From NCBI RefSeq assembly GCF_042646425.1, contig NZ_JBHRTR010000036.1, positions 124,001 through 188,000 of the forward strand: DNA of 64,000 nt, written 5' to 3'. Positions within the stretch are counted from its first letter, which is position 1. Every line of letters begins with the position of its first letter. This DNA comes from Marinibaculum pumilum. GTDB lineage: Bacteria; Pseudomonadota; Alphaproteobacteria; Ferrovibrionales; Ferrovibrionaceae. Shown one piece after another: positions 35,712-45,800 of the stretch. Below the pieces are notes generated by a model. The model did no database searches. It was not told where the DNA came from and worked only from the letters and a program-made list of their open reading frames with translations. The position numbers were made by a program, and so were the translations under genes.

Positions 35712-36125
35712 ATGGCCGAAATCGTCGTCAGGCGCCGGGTGGAGCGGAGCGCCGATGCGCTGTGGAAGCTGCTCGGCGACTTTTCCTGCCTCGACAGGAT
35801 CGCGCCGCCGGTCGCGGCATGCGCCTGCGAGGCGAACGAAGCCGGCGCCCTTCGCACACTGACCCTGCGCGACGGCGGCAAGATCGTGGAACGCCTAGAC
35901 CTGCAGGACGACGCCGCGCGACGGCAGCGCTATTCGATGCTCGAAGGCCCGCTGCCGCTGCAGAACTATGTCGGCGAGCTTCAGGTGACGCCGGACGGCG
36001 AGGCCGCCTGCACCGTCGCCTGGACGGCCAGCTATGCCCCCGATGCCGGCGCCGAGGCCGAGCTGGAGCAGATCATCCGCGCCCTGTTCGAGGGCACGAT
36101 CGACAACGCCGTCCGGCAGGCTTAG
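35712..36125 (+). CDS. SRPBCC (polyketide cyclase/START-like) protein
   Basis: 137 aa. The pattern VVRRRVERSADALWKLLGDFSCLDRIAP at the start and a final amphipathic helix (AELEQIIRALFEGTIDN) is that of the MxaD/PYR-like lipid or ligand-binding SRPBCC fold. No catalytic role can be assigned. ATG 35712 has GGAGG eight bases upstream; ATG 35706 is too close to it. It is divergent from the dienelactone hydrolase gene. Confidence 0.72.
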   Translation: MAEIVVRRRVERSADALWKLLGDFSCLDRIAPPVAACACEANEAGALRTLTLRDGGKIVERLDLQDDAARRQRYSMLEGPLPLQNYVGELQVTPDGEAACTVAWTASYAPDAGAEAELEQIIRALFEGTIDNAVRQA

Positions 36126-36161
36126 CCCCCGGGCGGCGATCTGCCGACCGGGGGACACCGT

Positions 36162-36365
36162 TCAGACCCGCTGCATGTCAGGTGGCCTGGTCGGCCCCAG
36201 CAGCAGCCAGAGGATGAAGCCCAGCAGCGGGAAGATCAGGATCAGCAGGATCCAGAGCACCTTCCAGATGGTCGCCGCCTCGCTCTGCACGATGCGCACG
36301 CAGGCATAGACGTCGAGGGCGAGCAGGATCAGGCCGAACAGGCCCAATCCGGTGGTATCAAGCAT
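36162..36365 (-). CDS. Small PLDc_N-type membrane protein, copy 2
   Basis: 67 aa. Two hydrophobic helices flank VRIVQSEAATIWKVLWILLI, followed by FPLLGFILWLLLGP, the signature of the short phospholipase D N-terminal-like membrane family. Function unknown; often in envelope-stress regions. It is 15 bp downstream of a clear paralog and likely arose by duplication. Confidence 0.75.
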   Translation of the reverse strand: MLDTTGLGLFGLILLALDVYACVRIVQSEAATIWKVLWILLILIFPLLGFILWLLLGPTRPPDMQRV

Positions 36366-36380
36366 CGACAGGTCTCCGTC

Positions 36381-36548
36381 TCACTTCGGTCCGGCAATAA
36401 GCCAGACGATGAAGCCCAGCACGGGGAAGATGATGATGCCCAGGATCCACAGCACCTTTGCCAGGGTCGAGGCACCGCTCTGCACCACGCGGACGATGGC
36501 ATAGATGTCGGCAATGAGAACCAGAATGCCAATGAGGGCTTCGAACAT
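36381..36548 (-). CDS. Small PLDc_N-type membrane protein, copy 1
   Basis: 55 aa, starting at ATG 36548 (GGGAA close upstream). It runs IGILVLIADIYAIVRVVQSG, then LAKVLWILGIIIFPVLGFIV and WLIAGPK. About half of its residues match the neighbouring 67-aa protein (VRxVQS, KVLWIL, FPxLGFIxWL). Read leftward in tandem with it, so the two may form a hetero-oligomer. Confidence 0.72.
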   Translation of the reverse strand: MFEALIGILVLIADIYAIVRVVQSGASTLAKVLWILGIIIFPVLGFIVWLIAGPK

Positions 36549-36644
36549 TTCCCGCAGCTCCTGTCGTTTCGGATGTCCAGCAGGGAACGCGCCGGCACCG
36601 CTTCGGTTCCCGTCCGACGCGGTCCGGGCGAGGTCGGCGGCCTG

Positions 36645-39600
36645 TTATTCCGCGGGATAGGCCTGCATGCCACCCGGCCGGCCAGGCAACTCGCCAGAGG
36701 GCAACTCGGCAGAGGGCGGCTTGCCCGGCGGCAGCCTTCCCGGCGGCGGATTGTCGGCGCCGGGATGCTCCGGAAACGCCATCTCGATGCCCTGCTCATG
36801 CAGGCTGCGCCAGATCTCCTGGTGCACACTGTGCCGGATGAAGTGGTAGTCGGTCTTCGCCAGCTCCATCCACCATGTCACCCGGAAACGGTGGAAGGCG
36901 CCGAACTCCAGGACCTTGACCCCGTCGTTGTGGACCATGAAGCGGTCGACATCGTCCTGCTGCCCGGTGGCGGCGAGCGCCTCGCGGATGCGTGCCTCGG
37001 CGGCGCGGATCGCCTCGAACGCCTGCACCGGATCGTAGCTCGCGGGCACGAAGACCTCGCGCTCGTCCCGGGTGGCGCCGGAAGCGGACAGGTTGATGAT
37101 TTCCCCCTCCGACATCTTGCCGTTGGGCACGCTGAGCTGGACACCGTCCAGGCCGCAGACCCGGGTCGTCCGCCAGGTGATGTCGGTGACGATGCCGGTG
37201 AAATCCTCCACCTGCACCATGTCGCCGACCTTGAAGGGCCGCTCGATGTTCAGGACGATGCCGGAGAAGACATTGGCGATGTTCGCCTGCACCGCCAGGC
37301 CGATCACCAGGGTCAGCAGGCCGGAGGTCGCCAGCAGGCTGGTCAGCTGCTGGTCGAAGACGAAGCCGACGATGCCGAAGATTGCGAACAGGTAGATGCA
37401 GGCCGCCGCGAACAGGCGGACGACGTTGGGGATCTTTCGCTGCGAGCGGATCTCCAGCGGCACCCAGATGAAGCGCTCCATCGCGCTGGCCGCCAGCCGC
37501 GCAGGGACCAGCCACCACAGCGACAGGTAGACCATCAGCAGGATGTCGATCTCCGCCGCGCTCCAGTTGTTGTAGGCATGCTCCAGCGCCAGGGAGCCGA
37601 CCGAGAACAGCAGCAGCGGCCAGGCGACGATGCGGATGCACAGGGTCTGCACCCGCCAGAACTGGCCGCGGTCGCGACGGTCCATGGCGGCGGCGAAGAC
37701 CGAGGCGACGAAGCTGAAGATGGCGATGTAGAAGAGCCAGTTCTTCGGCACCAGGGCGCCGACCTCGATCTCGTCGGGCACCAGGATCGCGCCGAAGTCG
37801 ATGCGGGTGAATTCCGGCTCCGGCTTGCCATAGCCGACATAGGAGGGGTCGCCCTCGCTGGAGACGTCGGCCAGTTCCTGGCTGATCCAGGCCCGGTCCG
37901 GGCGCCACTGCGCCAGCGGCGCGAAGACCCGCCGGCCGACCAGGCCCTCCAGCAGGCCGTCGGCGGATCCCGACGGATCCAGCGCCTGCGCGAGCGCGGC
38001 AAAGCCGGTGAGGTTCAGGCTGTCGCCGGTCTGCGTGTCCGCCGAACTGTCGCGCTGCAGCACCTCCAGCAGGGTGGAGGAGCCCGCCAGCCCCATCCCC
38101 AGCACGTCTGAGACGTACATCAGGTTGTTCTGGCTGAGCAGGCGGTGGTGGAAGGCAAGCCCGATGACCACGGAACCGTAGGGCCGGGAGACGTCGGAGA
38201 AGTTCGTCTTGAAGCTGCCCTTCACCCGGTAGGCGGCATAGCGGATGTCGCCGTCGAGCGACTCGCGGATCGGTTCCTCCAGCGCAACCGGCTCCACGGC
38301 GTTGATGAAGACCAGGTCCTGCGGCGCGAAATCGCCGCGGTAGCGGAACCAGATGATGAACTCCAGCTCCGCCAGGCCGGTATCCAGGTCCATCTGGCTG
38401 ACGTTCAGCAGCTGGATGCCGGTATAGACGACGTTGGTCTTGTACATGAACCGGTCGTTCACGTAGAGGACCTTGCCCTCCTTCAGCAGGTCCAGATAGC
38501 CGGTGACGCCCTGCTCCAGGATCGGCTGCAGCTGGGTCATCGCCGAGATCAGGCTGATGCCGTTGTAGAGCCCCACCTGAACCGGCGTGGTGTTCTGCCC
38601 CGCATCGCCGAAATAGCGGTTGCCGCCGACGCTCTTCACCCCGTCCTCGGGCCGGGTCAGGCCGCCGAGGGCGCGCATCAGGGCCGACCGCGCCGCTGCG
38701 CCGTCGGCCTCCGAGGTCAGACCGCCGCGCGCGATCTGGCGCCGCAGCATCGCGGCCACCAGATTGAAATCGTCGAAGGTGAAGGCCGACAGCCAGTCCG
38801 GCGAATAGTCATGCGCCTCGATGAAGTCGGTCTGGAAGGCCTGCGCGACCTCGGTCGCCGTGTCGAACAGCAGCGGCGTCGCCGCCAGCACGCCGTCCGT
38901 CACCCCGGGCGCCTGGTCGACCTTGGGCATCGACAGGGCGACCGCGCGGGCAAAGGCGGTGGTGGCCATGTCGGCGAGGCCGACGACCGGGTTGCGCACG
39001 CCGGAACGGCGCAGGGCGACAAGCAGGGTCGCCGTGTCGTCGGGATCGCCCTGGACGAAGACATGGCCCAGGATCTTCTTTTCCTGGATCTCGGCAGCGA
39101 TCGCCAGCGCCCGGTCGGTCAGGATCGGGTCCGACGGCGCATAGGACCACATGTTCAGCACCCTTGTGCCGAAGCGCTGGTAGGTCTTGTCGAAGGTCTG
39201 CGCCAGGTCGCGCCCTTCGGCGCTGTCGGCATGGATGATGGAGGCGGTCTTCTCCCCCACCACGTTGCGGACATAGTTCGCCATGAAGCGCGTCTGCGCC
39301 GTCTTGTCGAAGACGGTCGCGAAGACATTGTCCAGCTCCGCCGCCAGGCCCGCCGGGGCGGAGGCAGGCAGGATCATCGGCAGGCCGGCGGCGGCATAGA
39401 CGGGTGCTGCCGCGGCGGAGGCCTGCGGCGCCCAATGGCCGATCACCGCGACGATGCTGTCGTCGGCGACGATCTCTTCCGCCCGTTGCCGCGCCAGGTC
39501 CGGGTCGTTGCGATCGTCGAACGCGGCCAGGGCAATGCCGCGGCCGGCCACGCCTTCGGCGCGGTTGAGCTGCCGCACGGCCAGGCTGGCGCCGCGGCGC

Positions 39601-39812
39601 ATCGCCAGGCCGGTCTCCGCCGCCGGCCCGGACATCGGACCGACGACCGCGATGCGGTAGGGATTGTCCTGGTCCGCCTCCAGCACCGTGAAGCGGACCG
39701 CCAGCGACAACAGGGTGCCCACCAGGACGATCACGCCCAGGATCACCAGGAACATGTCCCGCTTGGTCAGCGGGCCGTCCCCGAAGAGCATCTGCCGCAG
39801 GCGCCGGACCAT
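36645..39812 (-). CDS. PBP type I / pLGIC-ectodomain-like / MscS channel fusion
   Basis: 1055 aa. Residues 18-42 form an N-terminal membrane anchor. Residues about 50-415 are a type I periplasmic-binding domain (YRIAVVGPMSGPAAETGLAM, VIGHWAPQASAAAAPVYAAA, VFVQGDPDDTATLL). Residues about 435-600 resemble the ligand-binding domain of pentameric ligand-gated channels: YTGIQLLNVSQMDLDTG, IIWFRYRG, LVFINAVEP, then DGDIRYAAYRVKGSFKTNF and SRPYGSVVIGLAF. After about residue 700 come four or five helices and an MscS pore and beta domain (GLAVQANIANVFSGIVL, RPFKVGDMVQVEDFTGIV). The tail is Pro/Gly-rich. Such a protein could gate ion or solute flow on binding a periplasmic ligand. Start is 5 bp after the adhesin stop. 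The MscS and PBP parts are firm; the pLGIC-like part is by pattern only. Confidence 0.82.
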   Translation of the reverse strand: MVRRLRQMLFGDGPLTKRDMFLVILGVIVLVGTLLSLAVRFTVLEADQDNPYRIAVVGPMSGPAAETGLAMRRGASLAVRQLNRAEGVAGRGIALAAFDDRNDPDLARQRAEEIVADDSIVAVIGHWAPQASAAAAPVYAAAGLPMILPASAPAGLAAELDNVFATVFDKTAQTRFMANYVRNVVGEKTASIIHADSAEGRDLAQTFDKTYQRFGTRVLNMWSYAPSDPILTDRALAIAAEIQEKKILGHVFVQGDPDDTATLLVALRRSGVRNPVVGLADMATTAFARAVALSMPKVDQAPGVTDGVLAATPLLFDTATEVAQAFQTDFIEAHDYSPDWLSAFTFDDFNLVAAMLRRQIARGGLTSEADGAAARSALMRALGGLTRPEDGVKSVGGNRYFGDAGQNTTPVQVGLYNGISLISAMTQLQPILEQGVTGYLDLLKEGKVLYVNDRFMYKTNVVYTGIQLLNVSQMDLDTGLAELEFIIWFRYRGDFAPQDLVFINAVEPVALEEPIRESLDGDIRYAAYRVKGSFKTNFSDVSRPYGSVVIGLAFHHRLLSQNNLMYVSDVLGMGLAGSSTLLEVLQRDSSADTQTGDSLNLTGFAALAQALDPSGSADGLLEGLVGRRVFAPLAQWRPDRAWISQELADVSSEGDPSYVGYGKPEPEFTRIDFGAILVPDEIEVGALVPKNWLFYIAIFSFVASVFAAAMDRRDRGQFWRVQTLCIRIVAWPLLLFSVGSLALEHAYNNWSAAEIDILLMVYLSLWWLVPARLAASAMERFIWVPLEIRSQRKIPNVVRLFAAACIYLFAIFGIVGFVFDQQLTSLLATSGLLTLVIGLAVQANIANVFSGIVLNIERPFKVGDMVQVEDFTGIVTDITWRTTRVCGLDGVQLSVPNGKMSEGEIINLSASGATRDEREVFVPASYDPVQAFEAIRAAEARIREALAATGQQDDVDRFMVHNDGVKVLEFGAFHRFRVTWWMELAKTDYHFIRHSVHQEIWRSLHEQGIEMAFPEHPGADNPPPGRLPPGKPPSAELPSGELPGRPGGMQAYPAE

Positions 39813-39817
39813 CCCGC

Positions 39818-42800
39818 TCAGGCCACCGTGAAGGTGACGTCGTGGTAGCTGACGGTGCTGCCGTCGTCGATCGCGACCTGGAAGCTGTCGTCGCTGCCGC
39901 CGCCGTCATGGTCGTAGATATATTCGTTCCCGGACATCGTCAGGGTCCCGTGTTCCGGCGCATCGGCGAGATGATAGCTCAAACCCGCCGACACCGCCGA
40001 GCCCTGCCCGTCGGCACCGAGCAGCAGGCCCTTGTAGACGGCATTGTTGGCGATCTGCACCGACTTCATGTCGGCGGCCGCGGCGCCGTTCTGCAGGCTG
40101 CCGTTATGGCCGTTGCCGCTGCCGTCCACCACCTGTCCGCCGGACACGGTGTCGCCGTCGAACTGCAGCACCAGGTTGGCGGTCGTCTGGTCGACCTTGC
40201 GGGTCATGCCATTCTGGATCTCCGCCTCGCTCAGCGCCCTGTCCCAGACCCGGATCTCGCTCATCTGGCCGTCGAAATAGCGGCTGCCGCTCGTCGTGTC
40301 GCGGCCAATGAGCAGCGCGGTGTCCGTGACGGCTCCCAACTGCCGCGCTCCGCTCGCCACCTCGCTGCCGTCCTTGTACAGGCGCGCAGTCGTGCCGTCA
40401 TAGGCGAAGGCCACGTGGGTCCATTCGTCGGCCACAATCGTGCCTGCCCCGGTCTCCAGCAGGGGATCCACATTGCCGTTGTAGAATCCCAGGATGCCGT
40501 CGCGGACGTAGAGGCGGTAGTTGGTGTCCGTACCGCTGGAATGGTCGGACTTCTCGAACAGGTTGTATTCGCGACTCATGTCATCCAGGCGGATCCAGGC
40601 CTCCAGGGTGATCGGGTCGGTGGCGCCGAAATCCAGGTCGGCATGATCCGCGACCGAGATATGGTCGTCGCTGCCGTCGAAGCCGATGGCATGCATCGCC
40701 GCCAGGGTCGGGGCCGTGTTGGTGCCGTCGACGGTCACGTTGACGGTATGGGACAGGTTGGCCGCGCCGTCGGAGATCGTCACGACGAAGCTGTCGTTGC
40801 TGCCATCGCCGTTATGGTCGTAGGTGAAGCGGTTGCCGTTCAGGGTGACGCTGCCATGTTCCGGCGCCTGGGCGATACTGTAGGTCAGGCCGTAGGTCAG
40901 GGGGTCGATATCGGCATCGCCGCCCAGCAGCAGCCCATAGTGGATGCCGTCGTTTGTCACCGTCACGCCGGCTGTGGAGAGCCGCACCGCGCCGTTCGTC
41001 AGGGTGGCGTCCTGGGCGGTGCCGGCATCGTCGCCGACCGTCGCGCCGGATCCGGCGAAGTCCAGATCCAGGACCAGGTCCGCGGCATCGCTCGCGGTGT
41101 CCTGGGTCATCAGCTTCTGCACTTCGGTCAGGCTCAGCGCCTTGCTCCAGATCCGGGTTTCCGCGACCTGGCCGTCATAGTAGCGGCCGTCCTGCGCACG
41201 GCCGATATAGAGCTCGTGGCTGCTGAGGTCGGCATTCGCCCAGCCGCCGGTGGCCGCCTGGGCACCGTTGATGAAAATGGTGGCCGTGCCGGCGCCGTCA
41301 TAGCTGGCGACGACATGGTGCCAGCGCCCCGCTGTCACCGTCTGGGTGTCGGCATAGAGGTCGGCCGTGCCGCCGGACGAGTTCCGATTGAACAGCCGGA
41401 TGCCGCCGTCATCGAGCTCCAGCCGGAAACTGGTGTCGTTGATGCCGCCGCCCCAGCGCTTGTCCATCAGGACGGTGGTGCCGGCGACGTCGTCCGGGTT
41501 GATCCACATCTCCAGCGCGAAGGCGTCGCTGCCGGTGAAGTCGAGATCGTCATGGTCGGCGACCACCAGATGATCATCGCTGCCGTCCAGGTTCGCGACC
41601 TGGTTCTCCGACAGGGTCGGCGTTGCATTCGTCGTGTTGACCGCGAAGGTCTTCAGGCTGCGGCTGCTGCCGTCAGAAACCCAGATCGAGAAGCTGTCGT
41701 CCTGGCCGTCGCCGACATGGTCGTAGGTGAAGCGGTTGCCGTCCAGGGTCAGGCTGCCATGGACGGGCTTGCCCGCGATCTCGTAGCTCAGCGCCGTACT
41801 ACGCACCGCGCTGTCGCCATCGTCCGCCAGCAGCAGGCCGCGATAGACGGCGTCGTTCTGCACGTCGACCGACAGCAGGCTGGACCGGGTCGGGCCGTTC
41901 ACCAGGGTGCCGTTCTGGGCGGACTGGCCGGCATCGTCGATGACGGTGGTGGTGCTGCCTTCGAAGCCGAAGCGGGTGCCCAGGGGACGGTCGGTATCGG
42001 CGGCGGCACGGGTCATGCCGGCCTGGATCTCCGCCTGGCTGAGCGCCTCGGTCCAGTAGCGGAACTCCGCCATCTGCCCGTCATAGTGCCGGCCGGTGCC
42101 GGAACTGTCGCGGCCGATCAGCACCTCGCCGCCGGTTGTCGCGCCATAGTCCCAGCCCGCATGGCTGCCGACCCCGGCGCCGTTCAGGTAGAAATTCACA
42201 TTGCCGGAGCCGTCGCGGGTCACGGCGACATGCTGCCATTCGCCCGCGGCGACCGTGCTGCTGGTCTGGTCGATATTGCTGCCGCTGCTGCCGCTGGAAT
42301 GCAGGCGCAGGACGCCGCTGGCCAGCAGTTCTAGCCGGTAGTTGCTGGTGTCCGTCGACAGGTCCACCGGCTTGTCGAACAGGGTCATGTGCGTGCCGAT
42401 GGCGTCGGTCTTGATCCAAGCCTCCAGGGTGAAGGCGTCGGAGCCGGTCCGGTCCCAGCCGCTGGAATCGGGAACGGAGACATAATCGTCGGTACCGTCG
42501 AAGACCAGCGCGTTCAACTGGTCGAAGCGCGGTGCGCGCGCCGAATTGTCGACCGTGACATTGACCACCTGGCTGAGGGTCAGGGAGCCGTCGGAGATCG
42601 CCACCGTGAAGCTGTCGCTGGCCGTGTTCGAACCGTCATGGACATAAAGATAGCGGTTGCCGTCGAAGGTCACGGTGCCGTTCGACGGGCCGGAGGAGAG
42701 GCTGTAGTTCAGCTGCCCGGCCAGCGGCGTGGTCTCCGCGTCGTTCGCCAGCAGCAGCCCGCCATGGCTGCCGTCGCGCAGCACCGATATCGTCGTGGCC

Positions 42801-45800
42801 GACAGCCTTTGCGCCCCGCTGATGGTGCCGTTCTGCGCGGCTCCGGCATCGTCGGTCAGGGTCGTGCCGGAACCGCCGAGGTCGAGGTCCAGCACCAGCC
42901 CGTTCAGGTCGGTTGTGGCCTCCTGGGTCATCAGGTTCTGGATCTCGGCCTCGCTGACCTGCCGGTTCCAGACCCGGACATCGCCGATCTCGCCACCGAA
43001 GAAGCGGCCGTCGAAGGCCTTGCCGAGCCAGAGTTCGCCGCTGCCGGCAATCCGTGGCGTCCAGCTGCCCGAGGCGATCTCCGTGCCGCCCAGAAAGAGG
43101 CGGCCGGTGCCGGATCCGTCGTAGGTGAAGGCCAGATGGTTCCAGATGCCGGAGACGATGCCCGCATCGGCGGCATTCAGTTCGCTGGTCGTCGTGCCGT
43201 CGCCGCTCCAGATCCGAACGGTGCCCTGGTCGAGTTCCAGCCGGAAGTCGCTCGCATTGATCGAGGTGGAGGCGGACTTGTCGAGCAGCGCCATGTTGGC
43301 GGCAATATCGTCGGGCTTCACCCAGAGGTCGAGAGAGAAGGCTTCCGCCGCCGCGAAGGAGAGGTCGGCGTGATGGCCGACGGCAACGAAGTCGTCATTG
43401 CCGTCGAAGCGCAGGCTGTTGCTCTCCGCCAGCACCGGCGGGTCGTTGTCGACCAGGGTGACGGTGATCGTGCGCCGGGTCAGCGCGGTGCCGTCGCTGA
43501 CATAGATGTCGAAACTGTCGTTCTGGCCGTCGCCGGCATGGTCGTAGGTGAACTTGTTGCCGCTGAGGGTCAGTGTGCCGTGGGTCGGCCGCGATGCGAT
43601 CGAGTAGGTCAGGCCCTGGCTGATTCCATTGGCGTCGGCATCGTCGCCCAGCACGATGCCCTGATAGATTTCGTCATTGGCGATCTGCAGGGCGGTCAGG
43701 TCGACCCGGGTCGCACCGTTCTTCAGGGTGCCGTTCTGGGCGACGCTTCCGCCCTGGTCCACGACCGAGGTGCCGCTGCCGTCGAGATTGTAGTGCGCCC
43801 AGAGCCGGCTGATGCTCTCGCCGGTCTTGCGCGACATGGCGTCCTGGATCTCCGACTGGGTCAGTACCCGTTCCCAGAGCTGGATCTGCGCCATCTCGCC
43901 GTCGAGATGGCGGCCGGCGCCGTCGCGGCCGACATAGAACGGCCCGGAACCCTCGGTATCGAACCGCCAGTTGGAATCGGTGCCGACCAGCCGGCCATCA
44001 ATGTACATCCGCATGGTGCCGTTGTCGGTGCCGGCAACCGCTACATGGTACCATGTGCCGGCCTGCATCGCCGGCCCGCCGCTCTGGTTGAACTGTCCGT
44101 TCTCCCCGTTCCACAGCCGCAGCTGGCCGTTAACCACCTCCAGGCGCCAGTTCGTCGAATTGCTGTTTGCGCTGTGCGGCTTGTCGAAGACCGGCACATG
44201 CGACACGTCGTCGAGCTTGATCCATGCCGAGGCCGTCAGATCCACCATGCCGGCGCCACGCTCGAATACGCCATGGTCAGCGAACTGGATATGGTCGTTC
44301 ACCCCGTCGAAGCGGATCGCGTTCAGCGAAGGGGTGGTGGGTGCCCGATTGCCCGTATCGACGGAGACGTTGACCGTCTGCACGACGCTGGCGGTGCCGT
44401 CGGAGATGGTGACCTGGAAGCTGTCGGCGCCGTTGTTCGAACCGTCATGGGCATAGGTGTAGGTATTGCCGGACAGGGACACGGAGCCGCGCGACGGCCC
44501 CGACGACACCGAATAGGTCAGGGACGCCGCGGTCGGGTCCAGGTCGATGTCGCTGGACAGCAGCATGCCGCGATAGGCCTCGCCGCGGGAAATGCCGAAG
44601 CTGTGCAGCGCATCCCATGCAGGGCCGTTCTCCAGGGTGCCGTTCTGCGCCGCGCCTGCCGCGTCGGTCAGGGTCGTACCGCTGCCGGAGAAGTCGTAGT
44701 CGGCGACCAGGCCGGTATGGTCGCGGGCGGTGTCCTGGCGCATCAGGGTCTGCAGTTCGGACTGCGACACCGCGCGGTTCCAGATCCGAAGGTCCGCCAT
44801 CTCGCCGTCGAAATAGCTGCCGTTGAGGGTGCGGCCGATGCTCAGGTCGCCGTCCACCTCGCCGCCGGGCGACCAGGCCGTGCTGCCGACCGCGGTCCCG
44901 TCGCTGTAGAGGGTGAGGTTGGTGCCGTCATAGACCATGGCGACATGCGCCCAGGTGCCGGCCGCCACGCTGGCCGCTCCGGCCTGGAAATCGCCGCTGG
45001 GGGTCGAGTAGGCGCCCAGCTTCCCGTTCTCGACATAAAAATGATAGCCGGTTGTGCTGCCGTTGGCGGCGGGCTTGTCGATAATCGCCTGCCGCCCGGC
45101 CAGGGCATCGAGGCGGATCCAGGCCTCGATCGAGAAGGCTTCGCCGGCCGCGAAGTCAAGATCGTCATGATCGGCGACCACGACCCCATCGTTCACCCCG
45201 TCGAAGCGCAGGGCGCTGCCCTGCGGCGCGGCCGGCGCATCGTTGCTGCCGCTCACGGTCACCGTCAGGGTGCCGCTGCCCGCGGACCCGCTGTCGTCGG
45301 TGAAGCCGTAGCTGATGACCACTTGTTCGGTCGTGCCGGCGGCCAGCCGGTCGAAATCGTCGCCCAGGGTGAAGCGCAGCTTGTTGTCGACGATGGCGAC
45401 ACTGCCCTGCCCCGCGGCCACCGAGGCGGAGGTCAGGGTGAAGGTCGCCGGCCCGTCATCGCCGTCGACATCGGTATCATTGGCCAGCACATCGACCGTC
45501 AGCGATGCCGCATCCTCGCCCGCGGCGGCGCTGTTGGCCACGCCGACCGGTGCGTCGTTCGCCCCCGTCACGGTCAGGGTCGCGGTGCCGATCGCGGTCG
45601 CACCGCTGTCATCGGCCATGACGTAGCTGACTGTCACCGTGGCGGTGTCGCCTGCATCCAGCGACTGATAGCTGCTGCCCGGGTCGTAGCGCAGTTCGCC
45701 GTTCACCACCGACACGGAGCCGGTACCGGAACTGACGCTGGCCGACTGCAGAACGAAGTTGGTCGCATTGTCGTCGCCGTCGACGTCGGTGTCGTTGGCC

